A stretch of 64,000 nt of DNA from Adineta ricciae (taxonomy: Eukaryota; Rotifera; Eurotatoria; Adinetida; Adinetidae): contig CAJNOJ010000138.1 of assembly GCA_905250025.1 (NCBI GenBank), forward strand, positions 124,001 through 188,000, in the 5' to 3' direction. This document shows positions 22,698 to 33,635 of the stretch, piece after piece (position 1 is the first letter of the stretch; every line of letters begins with the position of its first letter). The position numbers were made by a program, and so were the translations under genes. The notes beneath the pieces are model-generated. The model was given only the letters and a program-made list of their open reading frames with translations, did not search any database and had not been told where the DNA came from.

Positions 22698-23584
22698 CTT
22701 TGTTCACGTTAAAATTCAAGTACTTGCACACGAAGAAGAATATGTTCGAACGATATGAAGATACACGGTCTTTCGCATGTCTATTTATAGCTCCAAGTTG
22801 ACTATATACTGACAGACAGTTGTCTAGTTCATTAGGTGTGAATATCTACTTATGTACGCAAAGTGTGAATGTATTGTATAAGAGATGACTGCACTCACTC
22901 ATCTAGATATAAGTGTTCGCCTAGAAGATGATATCATAGGAAAACAAATAACAAACAAACGTTGTATCTTAACTGTTTCACCTAGAACGTTTCTTTTGTT
23001 CTATATATACAATTCACGAAATGACACGGCGGTCTGAGAGGAAGACGAAAAAAGAATAGATGAAGATCATCGATGAAAGTCATGTCTTCATTCTTCTAGA
23101 AGTATTCATTCAGTTAAATACATTGGAAACGAAGAATAAGTAAGGCAGAATGATATAAAACAGAAGAATCGATATATTTAAAGAATTCTTTTCTATTCGT
23201 CCATCTAGATTAAATCCAAATTCGTACTCCATATGCATCACTTGTACTAACGGATAAACGTGGAAAGAAGTTGCATGATTGAGCTATTGTAATCCATGCC
23301 TGTCAATCCATCGCATAAAGATAATCTTTTAGCGAGAATTTCTCTTGAATGGGATAAAAGAGTTTTCAATTAAAAAGAATTCCAGGAGAAAACGAGTAAA
23401 CGCTCCAATTATCTCGTAGCATTGTTTAATTCAAGTAGGATTTTTCTTCGCAATGGAAAACGTAGTTACTTAACAAACTGGAAGTAATTTTGCTTGACGA
23501 TGCGTTAAATTTTGAAAAGCTCCTTTCGCCTTTTTTTTCTTTTCAAAGTATGCAGATAATCATGAGAACATTCTTCTTCTGAAA
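22698..23584. promoter_or_regulatory. Divergent promoter region
   Basis: Lies between the minus-strand defensin-like gene and the plus-strand receptor at 23585. A TATTTATAG word at 22782-22790 (TATA-like on the minus strand) lies about 90 bp upstream of the defensin-like ATG. No gene seen. Confidence 0.4.
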
Positions 23585-24499
23585 ATGAACGACTCAACAA
23601 ATGAGACACCGGCTTTTAAAGCAGACTACACTATCATCGGTCCTGTATCGATGATTTTTGCTGCGACTTCTGTCATTATTACCTCGTATATTTTAATCAT
23701 TATTCTATCTACAAGACAATTACATACTGTGACTCGTTTGTTAACTTGTAACACATGTTTTGCATCGATGTTGTTTTGTGTTACTCAATTTATTGCTTAC
23801 ACTTATCTCTTAGTCATCAAATGGGATACAAGCGATCAGTCATGTCGATGGCGCGGCTATTTCGGATATATGTCCATGATTGCATTTATTTACTCTTATC
23901 TTCTGCAAGTCATATCGAGATTCTTCTTCATTGTTCTCTCAACTAAATATCGATGGTTAACTTCCGCAAAAACACATCTCTGCATGATTTTTATCGCATG
24001 GACTATAATTATCATTCTTCCACTACCAACAATTCTTACAAATGACATCATTTTCCGTAAAGATGATCTTTGTTGGGTGCCGAAGAAATACAAATTACAT
24101 TGTTATTACATGGTTGCTGTTTGCTATGTAATACCCATTCTGTTGATTATTATCTTTAATATTAATATATTTGCTCGACTCTATCACAATAGAAAACATA
24201 CCATCGCACACGGCACGACCAGACGACACGATCGTGAATATTTAGTTTCACGTAACATCATGATCTCATTTAGCGCTTATTTCATCGGCGGAGTTCCGTA
24301 CATGCTCTATATATTTTCAGGTGTCGGATTACTTTATTCTATGGGCGTGGTTACTATCACATTTGCTGTTAGCATGGAAAAGTTAGTTATTATATATCTC
24401 GATGGAGAACTTCGAAGTATGATTCGAAATTATCTTTGTCAAACAAAAACTGCAGTTGTGCCATTCGCGGTAAACGTTGGTGTGACTACTCTTCGTTAA
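23585..24499 (+). CDS. Seven-transmembrane receptor of a second subfamily
   Basis: Single exon, 304 residues. N-terminus MNDSTNETPAF carries two N-glycosylation sequons. Seven hydrophobic spans are visible; TM3 ends in VISRFFFIVLSTKYRW, so the DRY position is SRF. A Cys before TM3 (QSCRWRGYFGYM) and one in loop 2 (DDLCWVP) can pair. TM5-TM6 are linked by a short basic loop. It differs from the ERH receptors in this window. Decayed copies of its TM5-loop region occur at 57492-57640 and 62038-62186. Confidence 0.8.
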   Translation: MNDSTNETPAFKADYTIIGPVSMIFAATSVIITSYILIIILSTRQLHTVTRLLTCNTCFASMLFCVTQFIAYTYLLVIKWDTSDQSCRWRGYFGYMSMIAFIYSYLLQVISRFFFIVLSTKYRWLTSAKTHLCMIFIAWTIIIILPLPTILTNDIIFRKDDLCWVPKKYKLHCYYMVAVCYVIPILLIIIFNINIFARLYHNRKHTIAHGTTRRHDREYLVSRNIMISFSAYFIGGVPYMLYIFSGVGLLYSMGVVTITFAVSMEKLVIIYLDGELRSMIRNYLCQTKTAVVPFAVNVGVTTLR

Positions 24500-24896
24500 T
24501 GACAAACTGCTTTCTTTGTATTTGAAATAAAACTACGGTAAACATTCAGCAAGATAAGTTACATGCGAATACCTCATATATTCACGCATAGTCGTAATAC
24601 TTCCAGAAAAAGCTTCCTCGTAGGTTTATTTGTATGAATAATCGAAATATAGAAGTTTTTCAAAGATTTTACTCGTATGAAATATATCGTCTCGACAAGC
24701 AGAAGATAAATGCAGAAAATTCTGCAAATCCAATGTGAATGTTTATCAAACAATCGAACGAGAACTTTAACTCTCGAAGCAATTTGTTGTAAAAAAATAT
24801 CTATCACGCCGATATGAGTGTATTGTCGGTTCATATGAATAACATTTAGACACCCGTATTAATGAAAAAGATGTTATACATAGAGCACATCCTGTT

Positions 24897-25154
24897 ATGT
24901 CAATAATCGAGAGAACGAGGGTCGAACGTCATTGCATCTTGTCATACTGCCGAAAGTTAGAAGAACTCGTTGGATCAGGACCGTCAGAATTAGCCAAAAC
25001 TTGCAAGGATTGCTGTCACAAATGGGGAGAATCATTGAATGGACGTACCGGTTGTTGCATATTAGCTAGTCAATATGGGAGACCCAACAATACATGTGGG
25101 CCCGTAGAGTTTGTCAAAAAATGTTGCTGTGTATCGCTGTGCCCATGCGAGTGA
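24897..25154 (+). CDS. Cys-rich small protein, possibly partial
   Basis: 85 codons from ATG with 13 Cys, including CKDCCHKW, TGCCILAS and the tail KKCCCVSLCPCE. The density suggests a secreted disulfide-rich protein, but no signal peptide is encoded here. The frame is open upstream to 24843, so this is probably the last exon of a gene whose first exon I could not find. Family not recognised. Confidence 0.45.
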   Translation: MSIIERTRVERHCILSYCRKLEELVGSGPSELAKTCKDCCHKWGESLNGRTGCCILASQYGRPNNTCGPVEFVKKCCCVSLCPCE

Positions 25155-26621
25155 CGTGCAAGGACATGAGAAGTTGCTTTCGTTTTAACTTTTACCATCG
25201 AATGTGTTCAGTAGCTTTTCTATAGTTTGTTTAATTGGCCCATCAAGTGAATAATTATTCACAATATTGATGCGTGCTTATCAAAACTAATTAATAGAAT
25301 ATATGAACCACTTTCACCATGAACATTACTTATGCATCCGTCTGAATGCCACCGCGAAAGAGCTTATTGTAGGATAGACTACAAGTTGTCAAAAAAAAAC
25401 TATTCAATACCAAGTATTGGTATCGGTGCATGCCTAATCACACCTTTTGTTCTACGTTTTTTTCCATCAATATATCATAGATGCAATAAATGTTCCTCCG
25501 ACTGAAGGGAGGGTCATATGAAAAGAAATAGTCTGTATGTTTATGGGTGCCAGGGTCAAAGGTCAAAAAAACTTTTTTCGAAAATGCTCAAAACTTCATG
25601 AAACGTCGTTTGGGAGGGATCCTAAGACTCGAGATTGGTTGGGGAAGGAGTGAAGGGCCAGGAACATGACAGAGATGAAGAAAACATTTCATCCGCAGCT
25701 GAGAGGATGACTACATAGAAAAACTTGATTACGAAAAAATAACAACACACTTGGTTGACTGTCGCATATGAAAGGCCGGTAATCCCAAAATACAATCATT
25801 GACAAGTTACATACTGGAGAACAATCTAAAATGCTGACTTTCGATCTATAGAAAGTTTTTGTAGGCCTTTAAGTTTTTTATAAGGAGATGACCTCAGATG
25901 TTCGGACGCTGATAATCTAGCCAGTTACAAAAATATAAACAGTTCGACGCGTTCGGACTCGAAATCTATACAGAGTCTCATTTTATCTTACTCAATTCAT
26001 GTTTCTTTTAGAAAAAAGGAGAACGTGTTTAAAAGTGCAAATTCATAATAGGTATTTATAGGGAACTTCTGCTTCCTGTGAACACTGATTGCCATACAGT
26101 CAGGAATATCGAATAATTAAAAAGAATACAAGTAGTCCTTTAGTTCTTTTGAAGAGTGTGAGACGAATGAAGAATAGTCGCTGGGAACCCTTTCAAAGGT
26201 TATACTTCTCTCTTTTTTTGCATAAAATGCACATAAGACTATTGTAATTTCAGCCAGTGGTTCAGTCGAGAGTATAGCGAATCTGCCTCAACGAGCGTTA
26301 TTAGTAATAAATACCAAGTACTATACTATTGCTGATTTTAATTATGATCACTCTCAAGATGGCTCCGGCTGCATAATCAGTTTTGCTTAATTTGGAAGGA
26401 GAGCTTTTCGGATAATACTCTAATCGTATAAACATCAATTTAATTTCTCGTCAAACACCTGTTAACGTCAGTCGCTGACGAGAGAAACTTCATTCTAAAG
26501 TCTTTATGTTAGTTACCTTCTTTTTTTTCACTCTGAAAAATCTACATTTACTTGAAGAGAAACATTACAAGTGCCAAAAACACGATCTTCGATTCGATTT
26601 TTTATACTATTCTCTGTCAGT
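25155..26621. other. 1.4-kb intergenic
   Basis: No gene recognised. A GGG/AGG-rich patch at 25500-25680 with a GGTCAAAGGTCAAA tandem word (25554-25567, nuclear-receptor DR1-like) stands out from the AT-rich surroundings. Confidence 0.45.
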
Positions 26622-27593
26622 ATGCTGGTGATTGCTAATGTCATTCAATTTTGGCTCTTTCTTGTATTCGTTATTCCATCGATTCTATGCTCCATATTCA
26701 CTATTTACCATCTTCTCATGAATCGTACGCTTCGCAATGCTCTCAACAATCATGTGGTCATCATCATACTTATTCTCTCTTTGATTTTTGATTTAACCGA
26801 TGTTGTATGGTTAATTGATTATTTTCGCACCGGTACAGCATCGTTATCAACATACGCTTTTTGCCTTATATGGACATATATGGATTTTTCTCTATTTGCA
26901 ACTGTGATAATTCTTGTGGCGTGGGCATCGATAGAACGGCATATTCTGATCTTTCATAAACGTTTAGTTGCAACACGAATGAAACGATTTGTTTTTCATT
27001 ATTTACCTATGAGTATATTCACTATCTATCCATTATCGTACTATTTTGCAATGTTTTATATTTTACCGTGTAATATCACTCCTGATTACACACAATCTCG
27101 ATGTGGCTTGGCCTATTGTGCATTTTCAAGCGCATCAAATGGAAAGTGGAATGGTATTGCAAATAACATTGTACCTATATTTATCATTGTGATGTTTAAT
27201 CTCGCTTTGATTGCGCGGATCTGGTATACGAAATATCGTACTGGTCAAAGGTTTCAATGGAAGAACTACCGAAAATTGGCCGGTCAGCTTTTGGCAATAT
27301 CGTCAATTTTCTTTATTTTCATTTTTCCACCTATGCTTTTATATACGGCCTATTCAATCGGTCTGCCGTTTGATTTTGCTACTGACTATTACATCGTTAG
27401 TTTGTTCTTAACGTATTTTGGCGCATTACTTGTCCCGGTGGTATGTGCTGTTTCGTTATCAGAACTACGAACAAAGTTATGGAATACTTTTCGAATTTTT
27501 CATCGGCCACGAGTGCACATGGTCCCTCAGATTTTGCTAGTGAATCATCCAAGAGATAACCAAATAGTTCGAGAAACACAATTTGGATCATAA
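26622..27593 (+). CDS. Seven-transmembrane receptor, WASIERH type, paralogue
   Basis: Single exon, 323 residues from ATG at 26622. The frame extends to a GTG at 26571, but a splice-acceptor-like TCTGTCAG precedes the ATG. TM3 ends WASIERHILIFHKR. The loop RTLRNALNNHVVI matches RPLRSALNNHVII of the receptor at 18375, so the two are clear paralogues. The short N-terminus and basic tail agree. Ligand unknown. Confidence 0.8.
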   Translation: MLVIANVIQFWLFLVFVIPSILCSIFTIYHLLMNRTLRNALNNHVVIIILILSLIFDLTDVVWLIDYFRTGTASLSTYAFCLIWTYMDFSLFATVIILVAWASIERHILIFHKRLVATRMKRFVFHYLPMSIFTIYPLSYYFAMFYILPCNITPDYTQSRCGLAYCAFSSASNGKWNGIANNIVPIFIIVMFNLALIARIWYTKYRTGQRFQWKNYRKLAGQLLAISSIFFIFIFPPMLLYTAYSIGLPFDFATDYYIVSLFLTYFGALLVPVVCAVSLSELRTKLWNTFRIFHRPRVHMVPQILLVNHPRDNQIVRETQFGS

Positions 27594-28121
27594 AAGAGCT
27601 TTTATTTAATAGGACCTTTGTTGCACTTCAAAAAGCCAGAAGATGGATGTTTGATATTCACTATTCTATCAAACCAATGAAAATGCCTGAGGATGTGATG
27701 GTGACTACGGACTGAATGTCGCCATATATCAAGATTCATATTTAGAGAAAGACTAGTTTTTGAGAAAAATAAAGAATTGGACTAGAAGTAGTTGCTTACA
27801 TTACAAAGCGCAGATCTATTAATAATATAGAAAATATACTCTCTCGCAAACTATCTGTAGTTAACTGTTTGTTTTAAGAATAGTACCAATCATAGATCTT
27901 CGAATGAATATGTCACAATTTTAGATTCTAAACTGAGCCACCGTTAGGCGATTTTTTTAATTTCTCGAGAACATTAGTCTGAAGGCATTTAAGCCGAGTT
28001 ATAATAGACTGATGCATCCGGTCGTAACCTACCATTTGACTTAAAACTTGGTTTTCAATTGTCGGTCCATTCGCAATGATCGGTGTATTTTTACTTGAAT
28101 CTACTGATTTTTGTTGCATAC

Positions 28122-28561
28122 ATTAACGTTCTGCGACACATGGACAAGGAAAATTTGTTAAACAGGTGAATATTCGTGGTCACGGACCTCTTCTGGAAGG
28201 TTACACGTCAGTGCGTGAATATGTAGCCAAGATAGTGCTCAGAAATGAAGGAAAAAATATGAACTCAATCGAAGAATTTGCGCGACATGAAATGAGAGAA
28301 GGACCGGCAACTTATTCGCCTTGCTGCTTAGATTCCACCGTTAGATATGCGAGAGCGGATTTCGGCTGCTTTAGTTGCGTTTCTATCAGAAAAGGCACAG
28401 CAATGAATATATTAATCGGCCGAGAAGAAGCTAAAACCGAAGCAGACGAGACCACTCTTAAAATAACAAAATACGATGCATCTGGATATTATCTCTGGGA
28501 TATACCGGGTTCCCATGATAACGTTTCCATTCTGCCACTAATTTACGATATGATAGAATAG
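28122..28561 (+). CDS. Possible degenerate GTPase-like fragment
   Basis: Open frame of about 145 codons ending with TAG. Contains GYYLWDIPGSHDN, which resembles the G3 (DxxG) region of P-loop GTPases, preceded by KGTAMNILIGRE, where a normal P-loop GxxxxGK[ST] is lacking. No clear start codon; it may be an internal exon. Resemblance to interferon-inducible-type GTPases is a guess from one motif. Confidence 0.35.
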
Positions 28562-29040
28562 ACAACAAATTCGACTCTCACAAATTCAAAGAGCGAGACG
28601 AATTAAAGAGATCTGAATTATTATCTGGACTGGATGAAAATGCTTCATTACTTGAAGTAAAAAAAGTGACATTGATGAAATTTTGTGAACTATAAGCAGA
28701 ATTGTTTTCAATATTGATTACGATTTGCTTGTTCCTTTACCAAACAACATAAAGAGGTGTCAAGTTTGTACCTTTTCTGATTCTTAAGTATTGAATAGCA
28801 GACCGAAGAAACGATGTTTTTTTAAAAGTGTTAACGTTCAAAACACAACTCACGAAATACGAAAGTGTACTCATTCGCGCCCAACAAACATGAGTCATGC
28901 ATGTGAGAGAAGAAGAAGTATTATCGTTCGTTCTTTTCCTCTGATCGTACGCGTTAACCGCTCCGATGAATATTGACTGTATTTTTATCGTATACTCCAC
29001 CTAAAAGTAATGTAGTATATTCGATAGTTATTATTTGATC
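28562..29040. other. Intergenic upstream of PGM2 exon 1
   Basis: No gene recognised; probable promoter region of PGM2. Confidence 0.4.
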
Positions 29041-29166
29041 ATGACGTCGGATGGAAAAAAGAACGATAGGGACAAATGTCCTTCTGATGAACTTTTGAAA
29101 ACAATCGATCTTTGGCTTAAATGGGACCAATGCGAAGAGACAAGAAAACAAATTGAGCAACTCAAA
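29041..29166 (+). CDS. PGM2: Phosphoglucomutase 2, exon 1 only (copy cut by contig end)
   Basis: ATG followed by 42 codons with LLKTIDLWLKWDQC, which matches the N-terminal helix of PGM2/PGM2L1. It is followed by donor GTAGTA and ends in a perfect acceptor TTTTCTATAG at 29221, immediately before the single N at 29223. The sequence after the N is unrelated. The remaining exons of a PGM2 gene start at 52514, again just after a single N, where about the first 140 residues are missing. Confidence 0.72.
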
Positions 29167-29222
29167 GTAGTATTTTTAAAATGATCTCATTTCATCATCA
29201 TTAACTCTTTGCTTTTCTATAG

Positions 29223-29223
29223 N
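29223..29223. other. Single-N contig join
   Basis: One ambiguous base at the exact end of a PGM2 intron, followed by sequence from a different gene on the other strand. See also 52513, 54220 and 60800. Confidence 0.85.
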
Positions 29224-30346
29224 AATGTGTACTTTTTCAATGTTTCTTATAGAAATCTTCACATTCGAAATTTGATTATTTGCTGTGTTTTCTAAGAAAT
29301 TCAATCTTTCGCTTAGTTTGCTAATGTTGTACTCTACATTTTCACTATTTTGTTTGATACTTGTTAGTGAAAAGTATCTAATTCTTCTTCGATATTGCTT
29401 TTCAACAACTATATTCGTTAGTTGTAAGTCTTTCAATCGTTCATCTATGTCTAATTTTAATCTTTTGACTTTATCGTCAATTGCATGAAGTTTTTCATTC
29501 GTTTTATTTCATTTTGATTCGAATATATTTGTATGTTCATTAATAATTGGTACATATGTCAATCTATAATAGATATATAGGTTGAATTCGAATTGATAAA
29601 GAATGAATTGAATCAATTCGTGATACAATAATATCTTTGTGTGCATAAATCGAATATTTTCATTATAATCAGCTGGATTTATTCTATAAACTTCAATTGA
29701 TTTAATACGAAAGTTTTCACTATCAAATTCAATAAATCGACGATTATTTGTAGAAAAATCAGAATTATTTTGTCTTAATTCTTCACATGTCTGTTCATTT
29801 TTATTTGTGCTGCATTATGCCATGCACTTTCTTTATACAATAATTTTAAATCATTATCAGGCACATAAGAATACGATTTGCTATGAACATCTTTCTTAGA
29901 TGAATCGAAACTAAACGATCTAATGCCAATACAACAGTCCTAATCTTAACATCTCTAGTATGTTCATTTTGTAATTGTTGTAATTCATCATTTAATAAAT
30001 GAACAATTCGATCCGGATGAATAATCTTCTGATGATTCCAATAGACCGAATTCTATTGTTGTTAATACTTCATTTATGAATTGATTTATATCATCAAGAA
30101 ATAAATAATGTTCATGATTATTCTCAATTGATGAAAACATTAATGTTATTTAAAAGTGCGGTATTTGAGATAATCAGGCGATAAATTCGAGTGACATCTC
30201 CATACGGCTCGTGAAAGTTCAGTTGGTACCATTGTGATTTCGCAGATTTCTCTTGGTTGAATGCAACGATTATGTGTATGTGATAAATATTCTAAAATTA
30301 TTTGACATAATTCATTTGTGTAGCGTGTTAATGAAATACATAACAA
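29224..30346 (-). pseudogene. Degenerate or error-ridden coiled-coil gene
   Basis: The minus strand carries long protein-like stretches in changing frames: a helix-rich tail (29224-29500, e.g. ISKLSERLNFLENTANNQI), a middle piece with RRFIEFDSENFRIKSIEVYR near 29700, and an upstream piece with IILEYLSHTHNRCIQPREI near 30270. At least two frame changes and an in-frame stop (near 29510) separate them. Third positions are extremely AT-rich compared with neighbours. Decayed gene or low-quality contig end; family not recognised. Confidence 0.5.
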
Positions 30347-31071
30347 AATTTTTTGTCATTAAGATTTAATAAAGTCTATGTTTATGTTCATAAACAGATG
30401 TCTCACATCCTAAATATGATACGGATGTAAGAGCCGATGGTGATTAATTACATTTGTATGTATATCTTTCTCCCTTGTATACGTGGTATTTATAGTTTCG
30501 AACATCGAAGAGAATTATTATGACATTTTTTTACGCATAGTTAATATCACGGGAACCAGTAACATCATATATCTGGGTTGCCTCGATTTCGATCTGTAGG
30601 AAATGTCCATCATATAGATAGAAATATTTTTTCTTCCAGTAGAGAATATGGTGTTATTATCCTTGTTCGTACAAAGATACGAGAACATTCTTAGTCTGTG
30701 ATATGTGAACAAAACTGTTAAACAAGTTTTTATCATTGACGATGAAAATAATTAAGATTGAGAAAATGAAAACGGAGACGTGTGAAACCAGCTTCGCTAT
30801 TCTCACTATATCCCATTTCGTTCAAAGTCGATGGTAACGAGAAACTTACACTCTCACTGATCATTTATGTAAGCTAGTCGTTCTCATGATTCATCTGCTG
30901 GGTTTTTTCATGGCGTGCGATGACTAATAAGGGACAGTAAATATTTCGTTCTGTTGCTTCCTTTCTGTGTGATGACGCTACTCAATTACATGCCGTTTTT
31001 TTTCACACTGTTGTCGAGAAGAAAGCGTAAAAAACCCAAACTGTTTTTTCACATCCTCTCTTTTACAAAAC
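30347..31071. promoter_or_regulatory. Intergenic upstream of the coiled-coil/SPRY gene
   Basis: No gene recognised. Confidence 0.4.
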
Positions 31072-31992
31072 ATGGCTGAAGTAACACGCAATCCTATCGA
31101 TGGTGCATCCATTTCGGTTGCACAACAGCTCGATAGGCTTCTTCTTGATTTTCATCAGTTAAAACAATCAATAGATTCCGAAGATCAGCAGTCTCTTAGA
31201 TTTATTGACGAATGGGAAAGGAAGTCGATCGAAAAGATCCAACAAACTGCACATGATTATCGACAAGATTTTGCGGCGAAATTCGAGAAATACAAAGAGA
31301 AACTATGTAAACGATCAAATCATTTACACGAAGAATTAATCAATACTCAGAACTCAGGTAATCTCATGAAAGTGGATATACAAAATTTGTCAAATAAACT
31401 TGCGAGACTTAACTCCTTGGTTCAATCTCCACCCCATGTAATCACTCAGCACGATGAGTTCATCTCCAAACTTTCTATCTGTGAGTATCCTGATGACATT
31501 TTCGACATATTTGCCGGCGATTTACGCGTCGAAAATCGACAACAAACTGCCATTCACGGCCCGTCAGTTGCTCATGCAGTGGTGCGTGGCAGTGATGAAT
31601 ATAGCCGTGGCAAGCATCGCTTTCGCTTTCGAATTGAATCGTTCAATAACAACAAATGGATCTTTTTTGGCATTATTTCACATAAGACAACATTGCAGGC
31701 ACATACTTGGGCAGTGCCAACATGTTACGGTTGGGGCGGACAAGATTCAGTCATTCTCAATTGTGCAATGCATTCTCGTTTCAATGGATATAACTGTGAC
31801 TTCGAATTGAATGATACTATTGAACTAACACTCGACTGTGATCAACAAATGATCTCTATAATGAACCAACGCACGCAATGTAACTATTCAATGAAAGTTG
31901 ATGTGAAAAAATGTCCTTTTCCGTGGCACTTTGTTCTCAATCTTTTCTATCCAGGTGATCAAGTGCGCATTTTGTATAAGGACACTTTGTGA
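31072..31992 (+). CDS. TRIM-like coiled-coil plus SPRY-type domain protein
   Basis: Single exon, 306 residues. Residues about 15-125 form a long charged coiled coil as in TRIM proteins (QQLDRLLLDFHQLKQSI). Residues about 150-300 look like a SPRY/B30.2-type beta-sandwich: YSRGKHRFRFRIE, WIFFGIIS, YGWGGQDSV, FELNDTIELTLDCDQQMISI, FPWHFVLNLFYPGDQVRIL. There is no RING or B-box upstream. A role in protein recognition is likely; the partner is unknown. Confidence 0.7.
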   Translation: MAEVTRNPIDGASISVAQQLDRLLLDFHQLKQSIDSEDQQSLRFIDEWERKSIEKIQQTAHDYRQDFAAKFEKYKEKLCKRSNHLHEELINTQNSGNLMKVDIQNLSNKLARLNSLVQSPPHVITQHDEFISKLSICEYPDDIFDIFAGDLRVENRQQTAIHGPSVAHAVVRGSDEYSRGKHRFRFRIESFNNNKWIFFGIISHKTTLQAHTWAVPTCYGWGGQDSVILNCAMHSRFNGYNCDFELNDTIELTLDCDQQMISIMNQRTQCNYSMKVDVKKCPFPWHFVLNLFYPGDQVRILYKDTL

Positions 31993-32458
31993 AATAAATG
32001 CTTTACTTATTGGCATCTGCAATTCGATTTTTGGCCACGTCATACAGACACAAAGGATAATCATTATTTTACCGATTCATGTCTTCGAAAGGCCAACATG
32101 CATAATGTACTTGTAGAGTGACTGTTGCTACGGAAAAAGTGTCCATTTTCCTAGTAATTTATTATCAACTCGTTCCGTCTTATAGGCCAAGAGCACATTC
32201 TGTCTGAAAATATTCGTTGACATAGATATTTTAGTACTTCTTCTAGTGACATCACGAAATTGTCGTTTAGTGTAATTATAAGCCTAAATTAATTCTTCCC
32301 AATGTATAGCTTTATGACTGTTAGCATGCTCGATGTGTTCGTAGTTTATACTTAACACAGTTGCTTAGCGTCTTTGTTACTGTTGTCACTATTGAAAGAT
32401 CTAGACTTGGATTTACCTATAAATTATCTATTTCAAAGATTAAAACAAAAACAAAGAG
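31993..32458. other. Convergent intergenic region
   Basis: 3' flanks of the SPRY gene and of the nuclear receptor. No gene seen. Confidence 0.4.
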
Positions 32459-33635
32459 TTATCGCTTGTAAAGTATAGTTTCTTCCGTTTGATTCACCAC
32501 ATAATTTATTGCATCCGTCAACCATTGAATGTCAGATGTCTTCATTACACTATTATTTACAGCAAAGAAACATCTGATGAGATCAGAAAAGCACAGAATC
32601 GATCGTCTCGCATCGTATTTGTAAATTAAATATCGCCATGTCAATTCTATGTACGCATCTTGAATATGTAAAACTTGTTTAATATCGGACAGATTTTTTG
32701 CGGAGGTATTCGTATCATAAACTGTCAAGTTGATGGTCGAAAACGAAAGAATAGCAAGAAATAATTTCATAACAATCGTATCGAAACCACATCGATTGGC
32801 GATCAATTTCGCTATGGGTATAACATTCGGATGAATAATCGTTTCTAGTGTATTGTAATACGCCGGACAATTTGTTAGTTCGATTCGATTCAGAATGAAG
32901 TTCGTCGAAATACATTCGACATGTCTGAATGTGTTGCGAAGTAAGACAGAACGGTCATTGAACGATAACGAACACAAATCTCGATTGTTTGTGTATAACA
33001 ATTGACAGCCGTTCATTAACGTTTGAAACAATTCAATCATTGATGCAGATTTAAAACGTAATTTCAAAGGTAAAGTACTTTGTAGAGATACATATCGTTC
33101 ACATATAGATATTTGACTATGCTCATCATAACAATAGGATAAGTCAGAAAGCAGCTTCCATTGTTCAACGGTTAAAATTGGTCGAGTTGATTGCGTGGGA
33201 GTTACCATAGGGATCTAAATGAGAGTTGAACAAATAAAAATACCTCAAATAATCAACGACATGTTTTCTATACGGATGTTTTGTTTCTTTTTTGGTTGAC
33301 TTTTGATAACGCACAACGGATCTTCTCGATTTGCATGCCACTGAGAAAGCATTTCCTCAGTCGACAAAATGAACAGACATGCCGATTATTCTGATCGATT
33401 TCACAATGTCTGTCGAATAAACATTTCAGCGTTTCCTAAAAGACAAACATGCATTGATGGAGTCAACAAAGGGAAATCGATTAACTTGTCCGTGCTCAGC
33501 ATTTCTTTTGAAGAAAATCTTACAAGCGCGACATGAAATTGTACCAAAGTACGAATATTGAGCTGGTGCCCCGCAAATCTTGCATGTATGTTGCATAATT
33601 GTACATTTTGGTCTCCTTCCGACTGTGTTTTCCAT
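32459..33635 (-). CDS. Nuclear receptor with atypical P-box
   Basis: Three exons in phase: 33635-33486, 33435-33274, 33214-32459; 355 residues; introns 50 and 59 bp. The DNA-binding domain is complete. Zinc module 1 is CKICGAPAQYSYFGTISC with CRACKIFFKRN, and module 2 is CLFDRHCEI followed by CSFCRLRKCFLSGM. The P-box reads CRACK instead of the common CEGCK, so DNA half-site choice may differ. The ligand-binding domain is about 250 residues, helical and divergent. The start was chosen as the first ATG that directly precedes the finger; the same frame is open further upstream. Confidence 0.85.
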
